DNA from: Candidatus Aminicenantota bacterium | GTDB lineage: Bacteria; Acidobacteriota; Aminicenantia; UBA2199 | Direction: 5' to 3' | DNA length: 5,620 nt | Assembly: GCA_020355945.1 (NCBI GenBank) | Contig: CP070627.1 | Location: forward strand, 8,084,964 to 8,090,583 | In this document: positions 1-5,029 of the stretch, piece after piece | How the letters are laid out: each line of letters opens with the position of its first letter | Numbering within the stretch: the first letter of the stretch is position 1 | Program-made: the position numbers and the translations under genes | Notes under the pieces: generated by a model | Seen by the model: the letters and a program-made list of their open reading frames with translations, nothing else | Told to the model about the DNA's origin: nothing | Database searches by the model: none

Positions 1-153
1 ACGATTGTTGGCCTGGTGGCTGCCGGGCATACAAAAGAAGCGATCCTGGAAATGTATCCGTACCTGGAGGCGGAAGATATCGATCAAGCGCTTTCATATG
101 CTGCCTGGAGAGTTGAGGAGATCGACCTACCTTTAAATTTGAATGTTGCATGA
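1..153 (+). CDS. DUF433 antitoxin-like protein, C-terminal part (5' end outside window)
   Basis: The first reading frame is open from base 1 to a TGA at 151–153 and gives 50 residues. They match the C-terminal half of DUF433 proteins: a 'GLVAAGHTKEAILEMYP' helix–turn–helix-like stretch, then 'L.AEDIDQALSYAAWRVEE'. DUF433 proteins are usually about 70–80 residues, so roughly 25 N-terminal residues lie outside the window. In many genomes this family is the antitoxin encoded just upstream of a DUF5615 PIN-like toxin. The same arrangement is seen here, because the stop overlaps the ATG of a DUF5615 N-terminus (ATGA at 150–153). Its presumed job is to bind and neutralise that toxin and to autoregulate the operon. 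The partner is broken, so this may now be an orphan antitoxin. The family call is fairly sure; the antitoxin role rests on family context. Confidence 0.8.
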   Translation, partial: TIVGLVAAGHTKEAILEMYPYLEAEDIDQALSYAAWRVEEIDLPLNLNVA

Positions 154-294
154 AACTTCTCTTTGATATGAACCTGTCACCAATGCTGGTTGACCTGATG
201 GATAATTGCGGATGGGAATCGATTCATTGGTCATCTGTGGGGTAATAAAAAGGTGCCAAGCGAAATTTATGATCAAACCATATGGTTCAGATAA
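150..294 (+). pseudogene. Truncated and frameshifted DUF5615 (PIN-like) toxin remnant
   Basis: The ATG at 150–152 overlaps the DUF433 stop and starts a 31-codon frame ending at TAA 243–245. The product begins MKLLFDMNLSPMLVDLMDN and reaches 'WESIHWSSVG', which is the N-terminal strand, acidic residue (D6) and first helix typical of DUF5615 PIN-like toxins, normally about 100–120 residues. Skipping one base (T243) opens another frame, 244–294, reading NKKVPSEIYDQTIWFR then stop. Its 'VPSEIYDQ' resembles the family's next segment (P-D-x-E-I-x-x-x-A). I infer a frameshift around 243 followed by loss of the rest of the gene, including the later acidic residues. The 3' end runs into the convergent VapC gene, so the downstream half was probably deleted when that cassette arrived or by later decay. 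Function is presumably lost. Confidence 0.7.
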
Positions 295-731
295 TCTTTC
301 AAAACGACTATTTTTACCTCATTTACCCTTTTTAATTTAACGTCATTGGTGATAAAAGCATCTGCTCCCACCCTGATGGCCGCGGATACCTGGATGGCGT
401 CCATTGTCCTTAATGAGTCATATTTTCCTCTCAAACGACCGGCTAATTCCGCAATATCAGGTGATATCTCTAATAAATTAATATTCTTGCCTTTCCTTAG
501 AAATTTTAAAAATTTATCTATCATTTGCATTTGATTTTGTGATACCGGTTTAGGCAAAACCTCAGTAATCGTAATCACCGAAGTAAAAGCAGTTAAATCA
601 CCTGTTTTAAAACGGTTAATCATTTCCTTCATCAATGGGCCATATTCATCATTAGCTTCAATGTAATATATAATCGGTGCAGTATCAAGAAATACCAAAT
701 TGTACCCGGATAGTTCTTCTAATAAAGTCAA
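273..731 (-). CDS. VapC-type PIN-domain ribonuclease toxin
   Basis: This 152-residue protein has the PIN-domain layout. 'LVFLDTAPIIYYIE' carries the first acidic residue D16, 'SVITITEVL' carries E57, 'TMDAIQVSAAI' carries D111 and 'FITND' carries D130. Together these form the usual Mg2+-binding quartet. VapC toxins are cytoplasmic endoribonucleases that cut tRNA or rRNA and are blocked by the VapB partner; the target here is unknown. Length is normal for the family and all key acidic residues are present, so it is probably active. The start is TTG (731–729), overlapping the antitoxin stop by four bases (TTGA). An AGAGGA ribosome site lies at 738–743, six bases upstream, inside the antitoxin gene, which suggests translational coupling. 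The gene converges on the broken DUF5615 toxin. Confidence 0.88.
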   Translation of the reverse strand: MTLLEELSGYNLVFLDTAPIIYYIEANDEYGPLMKEMINRFKTGDLTAFTSVITITEVLPKPVSQNQMQMIDKFLKFLRKGKNINLLEISPDIAELAGRLRGKYDSLRTMDAIQVSAAIRVGADAFITNDVKLKRVNEVKIVVLKDYLNHMV

Positions 732-943
732 AATCGATCCTCTCTCAGATGATTCACATAATCCTGGGCATCGATTTTCCAGATTCCTTTTCCAATTCCA
801 TAAATTTCTTCCCAGGACAGTAATTCTTCCTGTTCTTCATCCTCCATCCTCAATTGGTGAATTAATTTTTCCACCAGTTCCATTCTTTCTTTCCTGGAAA
901 GCCCTTGAGATTCTTTCCAGACAATATTCACACTGGTTTGCAC
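728..943 (-). CDS. VapB-like antitoxin of the VapC pair
   Basis: This 71-residue acidic protein is encoded directly upstream of the PIN toxin and overlaps it by four bases. The N-terminal half has a helical 'LSRKERMELVEKLIHQLR' segment. The C-terminal part 'LLSWEEIYGIGKGIWKIDAQDYVNHLREDRF' resembles the tails of small antitoxins found beside this PIN subgroup (W-E-x-x-Y-G-x-G-K-G-x-W, then D-A-Q-x-Y-V-x-x-L-R-x-D-R). That tail is the likely toxin-binding part. No standard AbrB or ribbon-helix-helix motif is obvious, so DNA binding by this protein is unproven. The start is GTG (943–941), chosen because AGGAGG lies at 950–955 with six bases between. It is transcribed from the promoter at 985–1013. 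The antitoxin role is inferred from gene order, size and the tail motif. Confidence 0.82.
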   Translation of the reverse strand: MQTSVNIVWKESQGLSRKERMELVEKLIHQLRMEDEEQEELLSWEEIYGIGKGIWKIDAQDYVNHLREDRF

Positions 944-947
944 GATT

Positions 948-955
948 CACCTCCT
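948..955 (-). promoter_or_regulatory. Strong ribosome binding site of the antitoxin gene
   Basis: Read on the minus strand this is AGGAGGTG, a near-ideal anti-16S match. The AGGAGG core (950–955) sits six bases before a GTG start. It decides the start and fits high expression of antitoxin over toxin, whose own site is weaker and whose start is TTG. Confidence 0.8.
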
Positions 956-984
956 GATCCGGGAATTTGCTTAACTACTTTCAT

Positions 985-1013
985 ATTATAGCATATTGAA
1001 AGATTTTTTACAA
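985..1013 (-). promoter_or_regulatory. Sigma-70 promoter for the VapBC operon
   Basis: On the minus strand the −35 is TTGTAA (1013–1008) and the −10 is a perfect TATAAT (990–985), with exactly 17 bases between. The TGC just before the −10 makes it an extended −10. It lies about 42 bases upstream of the antitoxin start codon. A near-perfect A/T inverted repeat at 1010–1026 overlaps the −35 and could be an operator for autoregulation (inference). Confidence 0.75.
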
Positions 1014-1026
1014 AAAATTTTTTTGT
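1010..1026. repeat. A/T inverted repeat, candidate operator
   Basis: ACAAAAAA (1010–1017) and TTTTTTGT (1019–1026) are exact 8-base inverted copies around one central T. The repeat overlaps the −35 of the VapBC promoter and lies between it and the rightward promoter. It is low-complexity sequence, so a regulatory role is only possible. Confidence 0.35.
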
Positions 1027-1057
1027 TTAATGAAGATGAACTTCGTGGAAAGGCTCC

Positions 1058-1086
1058 TTGAATTTTGATTCATCTAGTGGTATTAT
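1058..1086 (+). promoter_or_regulatory. Candidate sigma-70 promoter for the HNH–NACHT gene
   Basis: TTGAAT (1058–1063) and TATTAT (1081–1086) are separated by exactly 17 bases and point right. This is divergent from the VapBC promoter, with 44 bases between the two −35 boxes. Inverted 7-mers AGATGAA (1034–1040) and TTCATCT (1069–1075) flank the −35 and could be a binding site. The implied untranslated leader to 1298 is about 200 bases, unless the small ORF at 1154 is translated. Confidence 0.5.
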
Positions 1087-1153
1087 TTCCTATTAATTAA
1101 GCAATTAGAAACCCAGGGGTCTATTTAAATTGTAAAGGAGGTTATTTGAAAAA

Positions 1154-1264
1154 GTGAGGAAGCTAAAAATTTTGAACATCCGGGAAAAAGTTGCCGGGTC
1201 GATACTCCGTAGAAGACTGGCAAATGAAGGTTTCCCTGTGATTGAGAAGTGGGCAAGGAATTAA
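1154..1264 (+). CDS. Doubtful 36-codon ORF in the leader of the HNH–NACHT gene
   Basis: A GTG at 1154 opens a 36-codon frame ending at TAA 1262–1264. It encodes a very basic helical peptide, with 'REKVAGSILRRRLANEGFPVIEKWARN' forming its C-terminal part. AAAGGAGG at 1134–1141 is an excellent ribosome site but is 12 bases away, longer than usual. A TTG at 1146 has better spacing (four bases) but stops after three codons, and its TGA overlaps the GTG. An extra A in the run 1149–1153 would fuse the two frames, so this may be a decayed or frameshifted small gene. It ends 33 bases before the large gene and reads the same way, so co-transcription is likely if it is real. I do not recognise a family. 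It could be a small immune-protein partner, a leader peptide or a chance frame. Confidence 0.3.
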   Translation: MRKLKILNIREKVAGSILRRRLANEGFPVIEKWARN

Positions 1265-1297
1265 CCTGATGTGATCTGATGGATTAACAAGGAAAAC

Positions 1298-4200
1298 ATG
1301 GCAATTTCTGATAAAACAAGAAAACTGCTTTGGGTCCGTTCGGGGAACCGTTGTGCGATTTGCAAAACAGAACTAATTTTAGAAGCAACATGCAAGGATG
1401 AAGAAGCAATCGTTGGAGATGAATGCCACATTATTTCTAAAAGGCAAGGGGGGCCAAGATATGATGATACACCATCTTCAAAAAATTTAGACGACTACTC
1501 AAATTGCATTTTGTTGTGCAAAACCCATCATAAGATGGTTGATGATCAAGAAAATACATATACTGTTAGTCGTTTGCAAGAAATCAAAAAAGCACATGAA
1601 AAGTGGGTATCAGAAATTCTTAGTTTTTCATATAGATTAGCACAGCCAACTCATACCCAACAAAGAAACTCGAATAAAGACTCAAATAAAGGTCGATTTT
1701 TATTAAGGTTGAGTAGTGGCGGAGAGGTTCTAAATGTAATATTGGGAGCACATGCACTGGATTTTGGTCATGATGAAATTAAGACAGAGTACGATCTCGA
1801 AATTATAAAGGAATTTTCCCGGCTGGTTGAAGATAGTGATATTCTCTCCGAGTCAGAGGTTTCAAACAGGATTCAGTTTGAATACGATTTAAAAAAATCT
1901 TTTGAGCATCTTGAAGAAAATGGATTCTGGATCTTTGGCAAAAGGGAGAAAAGAAAACACAAAATAAAAGGGAAAATAGTAGAATTTGAATGGGCTGTTT
2001 TGAGAGTCCTTTACACGACAAATCCGGTAATAACAAAATTGAGCATAAAGGAGACTTACCCGGGAACCGTTCCCGGGGAAACAGCACCGCCAAAGGATAT
2101 GCGGGAAATACTTTACCGGGGTTCCCGGGATTATTACGGTTCCCTGCGGGGCCCCAACGGCAGGTTTCGTTACCTGCGCATTTCGGATATCATCTTGCCG
2201 GGAACCCGGTCCCCGTGGCTGGAGACCCATGTAGAAGTAGAAACGGCACCCCCCGGGCCGGGGACGTCTTCCCGGGGGGCCCGGTCCGGCCCGGGGCAAA
2301 CCATCCCGGCGGCCCTGGCCGGGTTGTGGCCCCAGCCCGTCAAGCACGCGGTTATCGTGGGCGACGGGGGCATGGGCAAGACGGTTTCACTGCTGCACTG
2401 GTGGGAAAAACTACTGGATGACTATGGCCCGGGTCAGCCCATCCCGGTGTTTATCGCCCTCAACGAACTGAACCAGGTCCCGGAAGGAAAACGGGAAGAT
2501 TTTATTTTATCCCGCATCGCGGCCAACTACACCGAAAACTCATTGACCCCGGACCAGGTGAAAAAAGTCATGAATACCCCGGGACCCGGGGAAAAAAATG
2601 GTCTCCCTGCCCTGGTATTACTGCTGGACGGGTTTAACGAGATAACCGTGGACAAACGGGAATTACTGTTGGAATTGAACCGCCTCACCGAGCAGTGCCG
2701 GGGCCTCCAGGTGGTGCTCACCAGCCGGTATGATATGCGGGGGAATTTCAACTGGGGCCATTGGCACCTGCTGCGGCTGGAGAAACTGGAAGAAAACCAG
2801 GTGGAGAAGTATTTGTCGCGCCTGGGCCTGGTCCCGCCGGGCCCGGGGCGTCTGCGGGAATTAATGGGCAATCCCATGATGCTGACCCTATATGCGGCGG
2901 CCGGCCAGGTGAAGCAGGATTACCCCGGGCCGGTTCATTGCCGGTTTAAAGACCGGGTGGAAACACCGGGGGAATTGTTGTGGAACTTTATGGAAGCCCA
3001 GGTGGCATTACTGCCGGAACGGCTGGCCCATGATGAAAAAAAAATCGTCTGTTACCAATTTTTATTGCAATTTTTCCTGCCCGGACTGGGTTATGAAATG
3101 GAGAAAGCCGGGTTATTCGATTTTAGCTATCAGCAGCTCGAAGAGGTCATGGAAAAGTTGTGCCGCCGGTTTGAGCGGGATGATTTTTTTAATACCCATC
3201 CCCGTTTCAATGAATTCGCCGGGGAACTGCCTGTGGGCAAGAGCGCGGACAGTATGGCCCGGCGTCAACGGGCGGCCAGGTTGCAAAAAATCCTGGTGGA
3301 AGAATTATTCATGCTGGTGAAAGAAGAGGATTCGTTCCGTTTTTTACACCAGCATTTCCGGGATTTTTTCGCGGCGGCGCATATTTTGAATGAATTGGAT
3401 ATGGGGAAAAGCCGTGGGGACACCACCGTGCTGCGGGAACGGCGCCTGGATTTCCAGATCCGTCGGCTCATGGGTGAGTTGGAAGGGGAGCACCGGGCCC
3501 GGCCCTATTTAAAAGATAAGAAATGGCGTGTGGATATCAATAAAGAAAACCGGTTGTATAAGGCCCTGGAGAGTATGAGGGGGGAATTCGGGACCGGGGT
3601 TGGATATGGGGTATGGAATATCGTGGAGATATGGAAAGAGGTGCGGGGGGAATTGAGTGGGGCGGATTTGTCTTGCCTGGATTTAAGCGGCGTGATGTTG
3701 AACGGGATAAGGTGCAGCCGTTTTTATCCTGGTGGTTATTTAGCGGCCAATTTTGACGGGGCCCGGGTGGGGGCGCGAAACCTTTTCTTTGGGGGGCATT
3801 CGCATTTTGTGAAAAGCGCGTTGTACTCCCGTGATGGTAAAAAAATCCTTTCCGCTTCACAAGATAACACCATCAAAGAGTGGGTGGCGGCAACCGGGGA
3901 ATGTGTGAGAACCCTGGCCGGGAATTCTTCAGAAGTGTTAAGCGTGGTGTACTCCCGGGATGGTAAAAAAATCCTTTCCTCTTCGTATGATCTCACCATC
4001 AAAGAGTGGGATGCAGCAACCGGGGAATGCCTGCAAACCTGGAAAGAAGGTGAGAAACCCGTACCCTGTGAATACAGGTCCGGCGACAATGAGGATATTG
4101 AATTGGAAACTGATGATAATAAAATCAAATTCAAAGGCAAAGAACTGGTCAATATCCCTGGTCTTTTCATCCAGGGTTGCAGCTTTAAAGACCTGGAAAA

Positions 4201-4345
4201 GGGAAGCGAAATCTCTCCGGAGAACCTGAAAATCCTCAAACAATACGGCGGCCGGTTTAAAATTACCCAAAAATTCGCTAATATGAAATTAGCTATTCGT
4301 TCTTGGCTCTTAGCTCTCAGGTTAAGGCGCCCTTCGGGCAAATAA
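1298..4345 (+). CDS. HNH nuclease–NACHT NTPase–WD40 protein (NLR-like STAND defence protein)
   Basis: This is a single 1015-residue cytoplasmic protein. Residues 17–90 form an HNH nuclease: zinc pairs C19/C22 and C74/H77, and likely catalytic H44 ('ECHII'), N69 and H78 ('NCILLCKTHHKMVD'). Residues 130–250 are an accessory domain. Residues 350–510 are a NACHT-type ATPase: Walker A GDGGMGKT at 355–362, Walker B 'LVLLLDGFNE' at 439–448 and a sensor-like 'LTSR' at 474–477. A helical region follows, with the NACHT-associated 'FRFLHQHFRDFF' at 680–691. Then come a pentapeptide-like stretch at 786–822, two WD40 repeats at 834–915 and the tail motif 'NIPGLFIQGCSF' near 952. By analogy with Avs and bNACHT proteins, the C-terminus would sense a phage trigger, NACHT would oligomerise and HNH would cut nucleic acid. 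The ATG at 1298 is preceded by AAGGA. A composition break near residue 253 points to a domain fusion. Confidence 0.88.
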   Translation: MAISDKTRKLLWVRSGNRCAICKTELILEATCKDEEAIVGDECHIISKRQGGPRYDDTPSSKNLDDYSNCILLCKTHHKMVDDQENTYTVSRLQEIKKAHEKWVSEILSFSYRLAQPTHTQQRNSNKDSNKGRFLLRLSSGGEVLNVILGAHALDFGHDEIKTEYDLEIIKEFSRLVEDSDILSESEVSNRIQFEYDLKKSFEHLEENGFWIFGKREKRKHKIKGKIVEFEWAVLRVLYTTNPVITKLSIKETYPGTVPGETAPPKDMREILYRGSRDYYGSLRGPNGRFRYLRISDIILPGTRSPWLETHVEVETAPPGPGTSSRGARSGPGQTIPAALAGLWPQPVKHAVIVGDGGMGKTVSLLHWWEKLLDDYGPGQPIPVFIALNELNQVPEGKREDFILSRIAANYTENSLTPDQVKKVMNTPGPGEKNGLPALVLLLDGFNEITVDKRELLLELNRLTEQCRGLQVVLTSRYDMRGNFNWGHWHLLRLEKLEENQVEKYLSRLGLVPPGPGRLRELMGNPMMLTLYAAAGQVKQDYPGPVHCRFKDRVETPGELLWNFMEAQVALLPERLAHDEKKIVCYQFLLQFFLPGLGYEMEKAGLFDFSYQQLEEVMEKLCRRFERDDFFNTHPRFNEFAGELPVGKSADSMARRQRAARLQKILVEELFMLVKEEDSFRFLHQHFRDFFAAAHILNELDMGKSRGDTTVLRERRLDFQIRRLMGELEGEHRARPYLKDKKWRVDINKENRLYKALESMRGEFGTGVGYGVWNIVEIWKEVRGELSGADLSCLDLSGVMLNGIRCSRFYPGGYLAANFDGARVGARNLFFGGHSHFVKSALYSRDGKKILSASQDNTIKEWVAATGECVRTLAGNSSEVLSVVYSRDGKKILSSSYDLTIKEWDAATGECLQTWKEGEKPVPCEYRSGDNEDIELETDDNKIKFKGKELVNIPGLFIQGCSFKDLEKGSEISPENLKILKQYGGRFKITQKFANMKLAIRSWLLALRLRRPSGK
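2059..2077. repeat. Perfect 19-base CCCGGG-ended inverted repeat inside the coding region
   Basis: CCCGGGAAC and GTTCCCGGG are exact inverted copies around a single C. The repeat sits right where the AT-rich HNH part of the gene gives way to the GC-rich NACHT part. It encodes 'YPGTVPG'. It is also the first of a dense series of CCCGGG words. Confidence 0.85.
2249..2296 (+). repeat. Low-complexity Pro/Gly-rich linker segment
   Basis: This 48-base stretch is almost all C and G and holds three CCCGGG words (2252, 2271, 2290). It encodes residues 318–333, a P/G/S/R-rich flexible segment just before the NACHT core. It is probably a disordered linker that arose by expansion of a CCGGG-type motif. 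Confidence 0.7.
3824..4036 (+). repeat. Tandem WD40-coding repeat, 126-base period
   Basis: Copy one starts at 3824 (TACTCCCGTGATGG) and copy two at 3950 (TACTCCCGGGATGG), exactly 126 bases or 42 residues apart. Long runs are identical, for example GATGGTAAAAAAATCCTTTCC and ACCATCAAAGAGTGGG within each copy. The encoded repeats read 'YSRDGKKILSxSxDxTIKEWxAATGEC'. The closing W-D pair is intact in copy two but W-V in copy one. Near-identity at DNA level points to recent duplication or gene conversion, typical of fast-evolving sensor repeats. Confidence 0.85.
4329..4339 (+). other. Small GC hairpin at the 3' end of the large gene
   Basis: GCCC (4329–4332), a TTC loop and GGGC (4336–4339) form a short perfect hairpin just before the TAA at 4343–4345. 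No T-run follows it directly, so it is not a convincing Rho-independent terminator. Confidence 0.4.
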
Positions 4346-4543
4346 ACATCTGCGGAGGGAGGGCATCGTGGTCATCATATCATCCTATAAATCCTGGTTC
4401 AGACACTTTTTTATTTTTTTGGCCTGGCACTTTTCACAAAATAAAAAATCCGGTTGAATTATTCTTAAAAAAGTTCTACAATATAGAAGGATAAAGTGTA
4501 ATTCTACCTAAGACCAGGTGATGCATGGTGACTGAAGGTTAAA
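4346..4543. other. Intergenic region between the NACHT gene and the DUF6978-like gene
   Basis: No gene is visible in these 198 bases. The stretch holds a repeat-like word near 4382–4401 (ATCCTATAAATCCTGGTTCA), a T-rich run at 4407–4420 without a GC stem before it, and the promoter at 4454–4482. Confidence 0.6.
4454..4482 (+). promoter_or_regulatory. Candidate sigma-70 promoter for the DUF6978/DUF1828 pair
   Basis: TTGAAT (4454–4459) and TACAAT (4477–4482) are separated by exactly 17 bases. The −10 differs from consensus at one base. It lies about 60 bases before the ATG at 4544. It implies that the downstream pair is transcribed independently of the NACHT gene. Confidence 0.55.
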
Positions 4544-5029
4544 ATGAAAATATGTACAGACGAAGAGATACAGGAGTTAATCGAAATGCCCAAACAGATT
4601 ACCGTGCGCCCCCAAAGGCAAATGCAATTAATTTATAAGCATTACAGGAATAACCTGAAATTAGAGTCAACAGATGGGCAATTTAATTTTTCAGTCTTCA
4701 TGCGAAAGAACGAGGATTTTCATGAGAATTTTTCAATCGGGCTTGTTTACCATCCAAAAGATGACCCCAGGGAAATTCATCTTTTAAGATGCAATGGCCC
4801 TCATGGCCCCCATCAATTGTTTTCTCACCATGAAAAATGCCATCTTCATATTGCAAAAGAAGCAAATATCAGGGAAGGTTTAAAGGAAGATAGAGAGGCT
4901 TTTGTCACGGAAGAATATTCAACTTTTGAAGATGCATTGATTTTTTTTCTAAAAAAATGTAATATTATTAACGCTGGCGATCATTTTGAATTGGATCGTC
5001 AGCAGTCTTTGGCTGAGGATAAAGAGTAA
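4544..5029 (+). CDS. DUF6978-like protein
   Basis: This is a 161-residue soluble protein with no signal peptide or membrane segment. The opening 'TDEEIQELIEMPKQI' and the middle 'IHLLRCNGPHGPHQLF.....CHLHIAKEA' look like the DUF6978 family, from my memory of it. The striking part is a His/Cys cluster at residues 83–102: C83, H87, H90, H95, H96, C99, H100, H102, with an H-x-H at the end. That cluster could bind metal or form an active site. The C-terminal 'STFEDALIFFLKKCNI' looks like a helix. GAAGGT at 4534–4539 precedes the ATG by four bases. The next gene begins one base after its stop, so the two form a tight operon. Function is unknown; a toxin–antitoxin or defence pair is plausible from this pairing and the neighbourhood. 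Confidence 0.7.
   Translation: MKICTDEEIQELIEMPKQITVRPQRQMQLIYKHYRNNLKLESTDGQFNFSVFMRKNEDFHENFSIGLVYHPKDDPREIHLLRCNGPHGPHQLFSHHEKCHLHIAKEANIREGLKEDREAFVTEEYSTFEDALIFFLKKCNIINAGDHFELDRQQSLAEDKE

Larger units (their letters stand above)
954..1297. other. Divergent control region
   Basis: This stretch separates VapBC from the HNH–NACHT gene. It holds the leftward promoter (985–1013), an A/T inverted repeat (1010–1026), the rightward promoter (1058–1086), an AAAGGAGG ribosome-site-like word (1134–1141) and a doubtful 36-codon ORF (1154–1264). Bases 1087–1130 show nothing I can interpret. The SD-like AAGGA at 1289–1293, four bases before the ATG at 1298, supports that start for the large gene. 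Confidence 0.7.

Noticed and set aside
700..957. 85-codon plus-strand frame opposite the antitoxin gene
   Set aside because: It has no ribosome site, is proline/serine-rich and lies antisense to a well-supported VapB-like gene with a promoter and ribosome site.
1803..2379. Open frames on both strands opposite or out of frame with the HNH–NACHT gene (for example 1889–2347 minus, 1990–2421 plus)
   Set aside because: They are compositional shadows of the GC-rich coding region: rich in P, G and R, with no recognisable motifs, and inside a gene with clear domain evidence.
2059..2929. CCCGGG words as recognition sites of the HNH domain encoded here
   Set aside because: No methylase partner or other evidence links the HNH head to this word, and a nuclease gene full of its own sites would be self-defeating without protection.
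3824..4036. CRISPR-like array
   Set aside because: Two copies only, in frame at 42 codons and encoding WD40 repeats; there are no spacers of regular length.
3736..4341. 201-codon minus-strand frame opposite the WD40 region
   Set aside because: It mirrors the WD40 repeats in antisense, and its two internal similar blocks are explained by the 126-base tandem repeat.
4402..4420. T-rich run as a Rho-independent terminator for the NACHT gene
   Set aside because: No GC-rich stem lies directly upstream; the nearest hairpin (4329–4339) is about 65 bases away and within the coding region.
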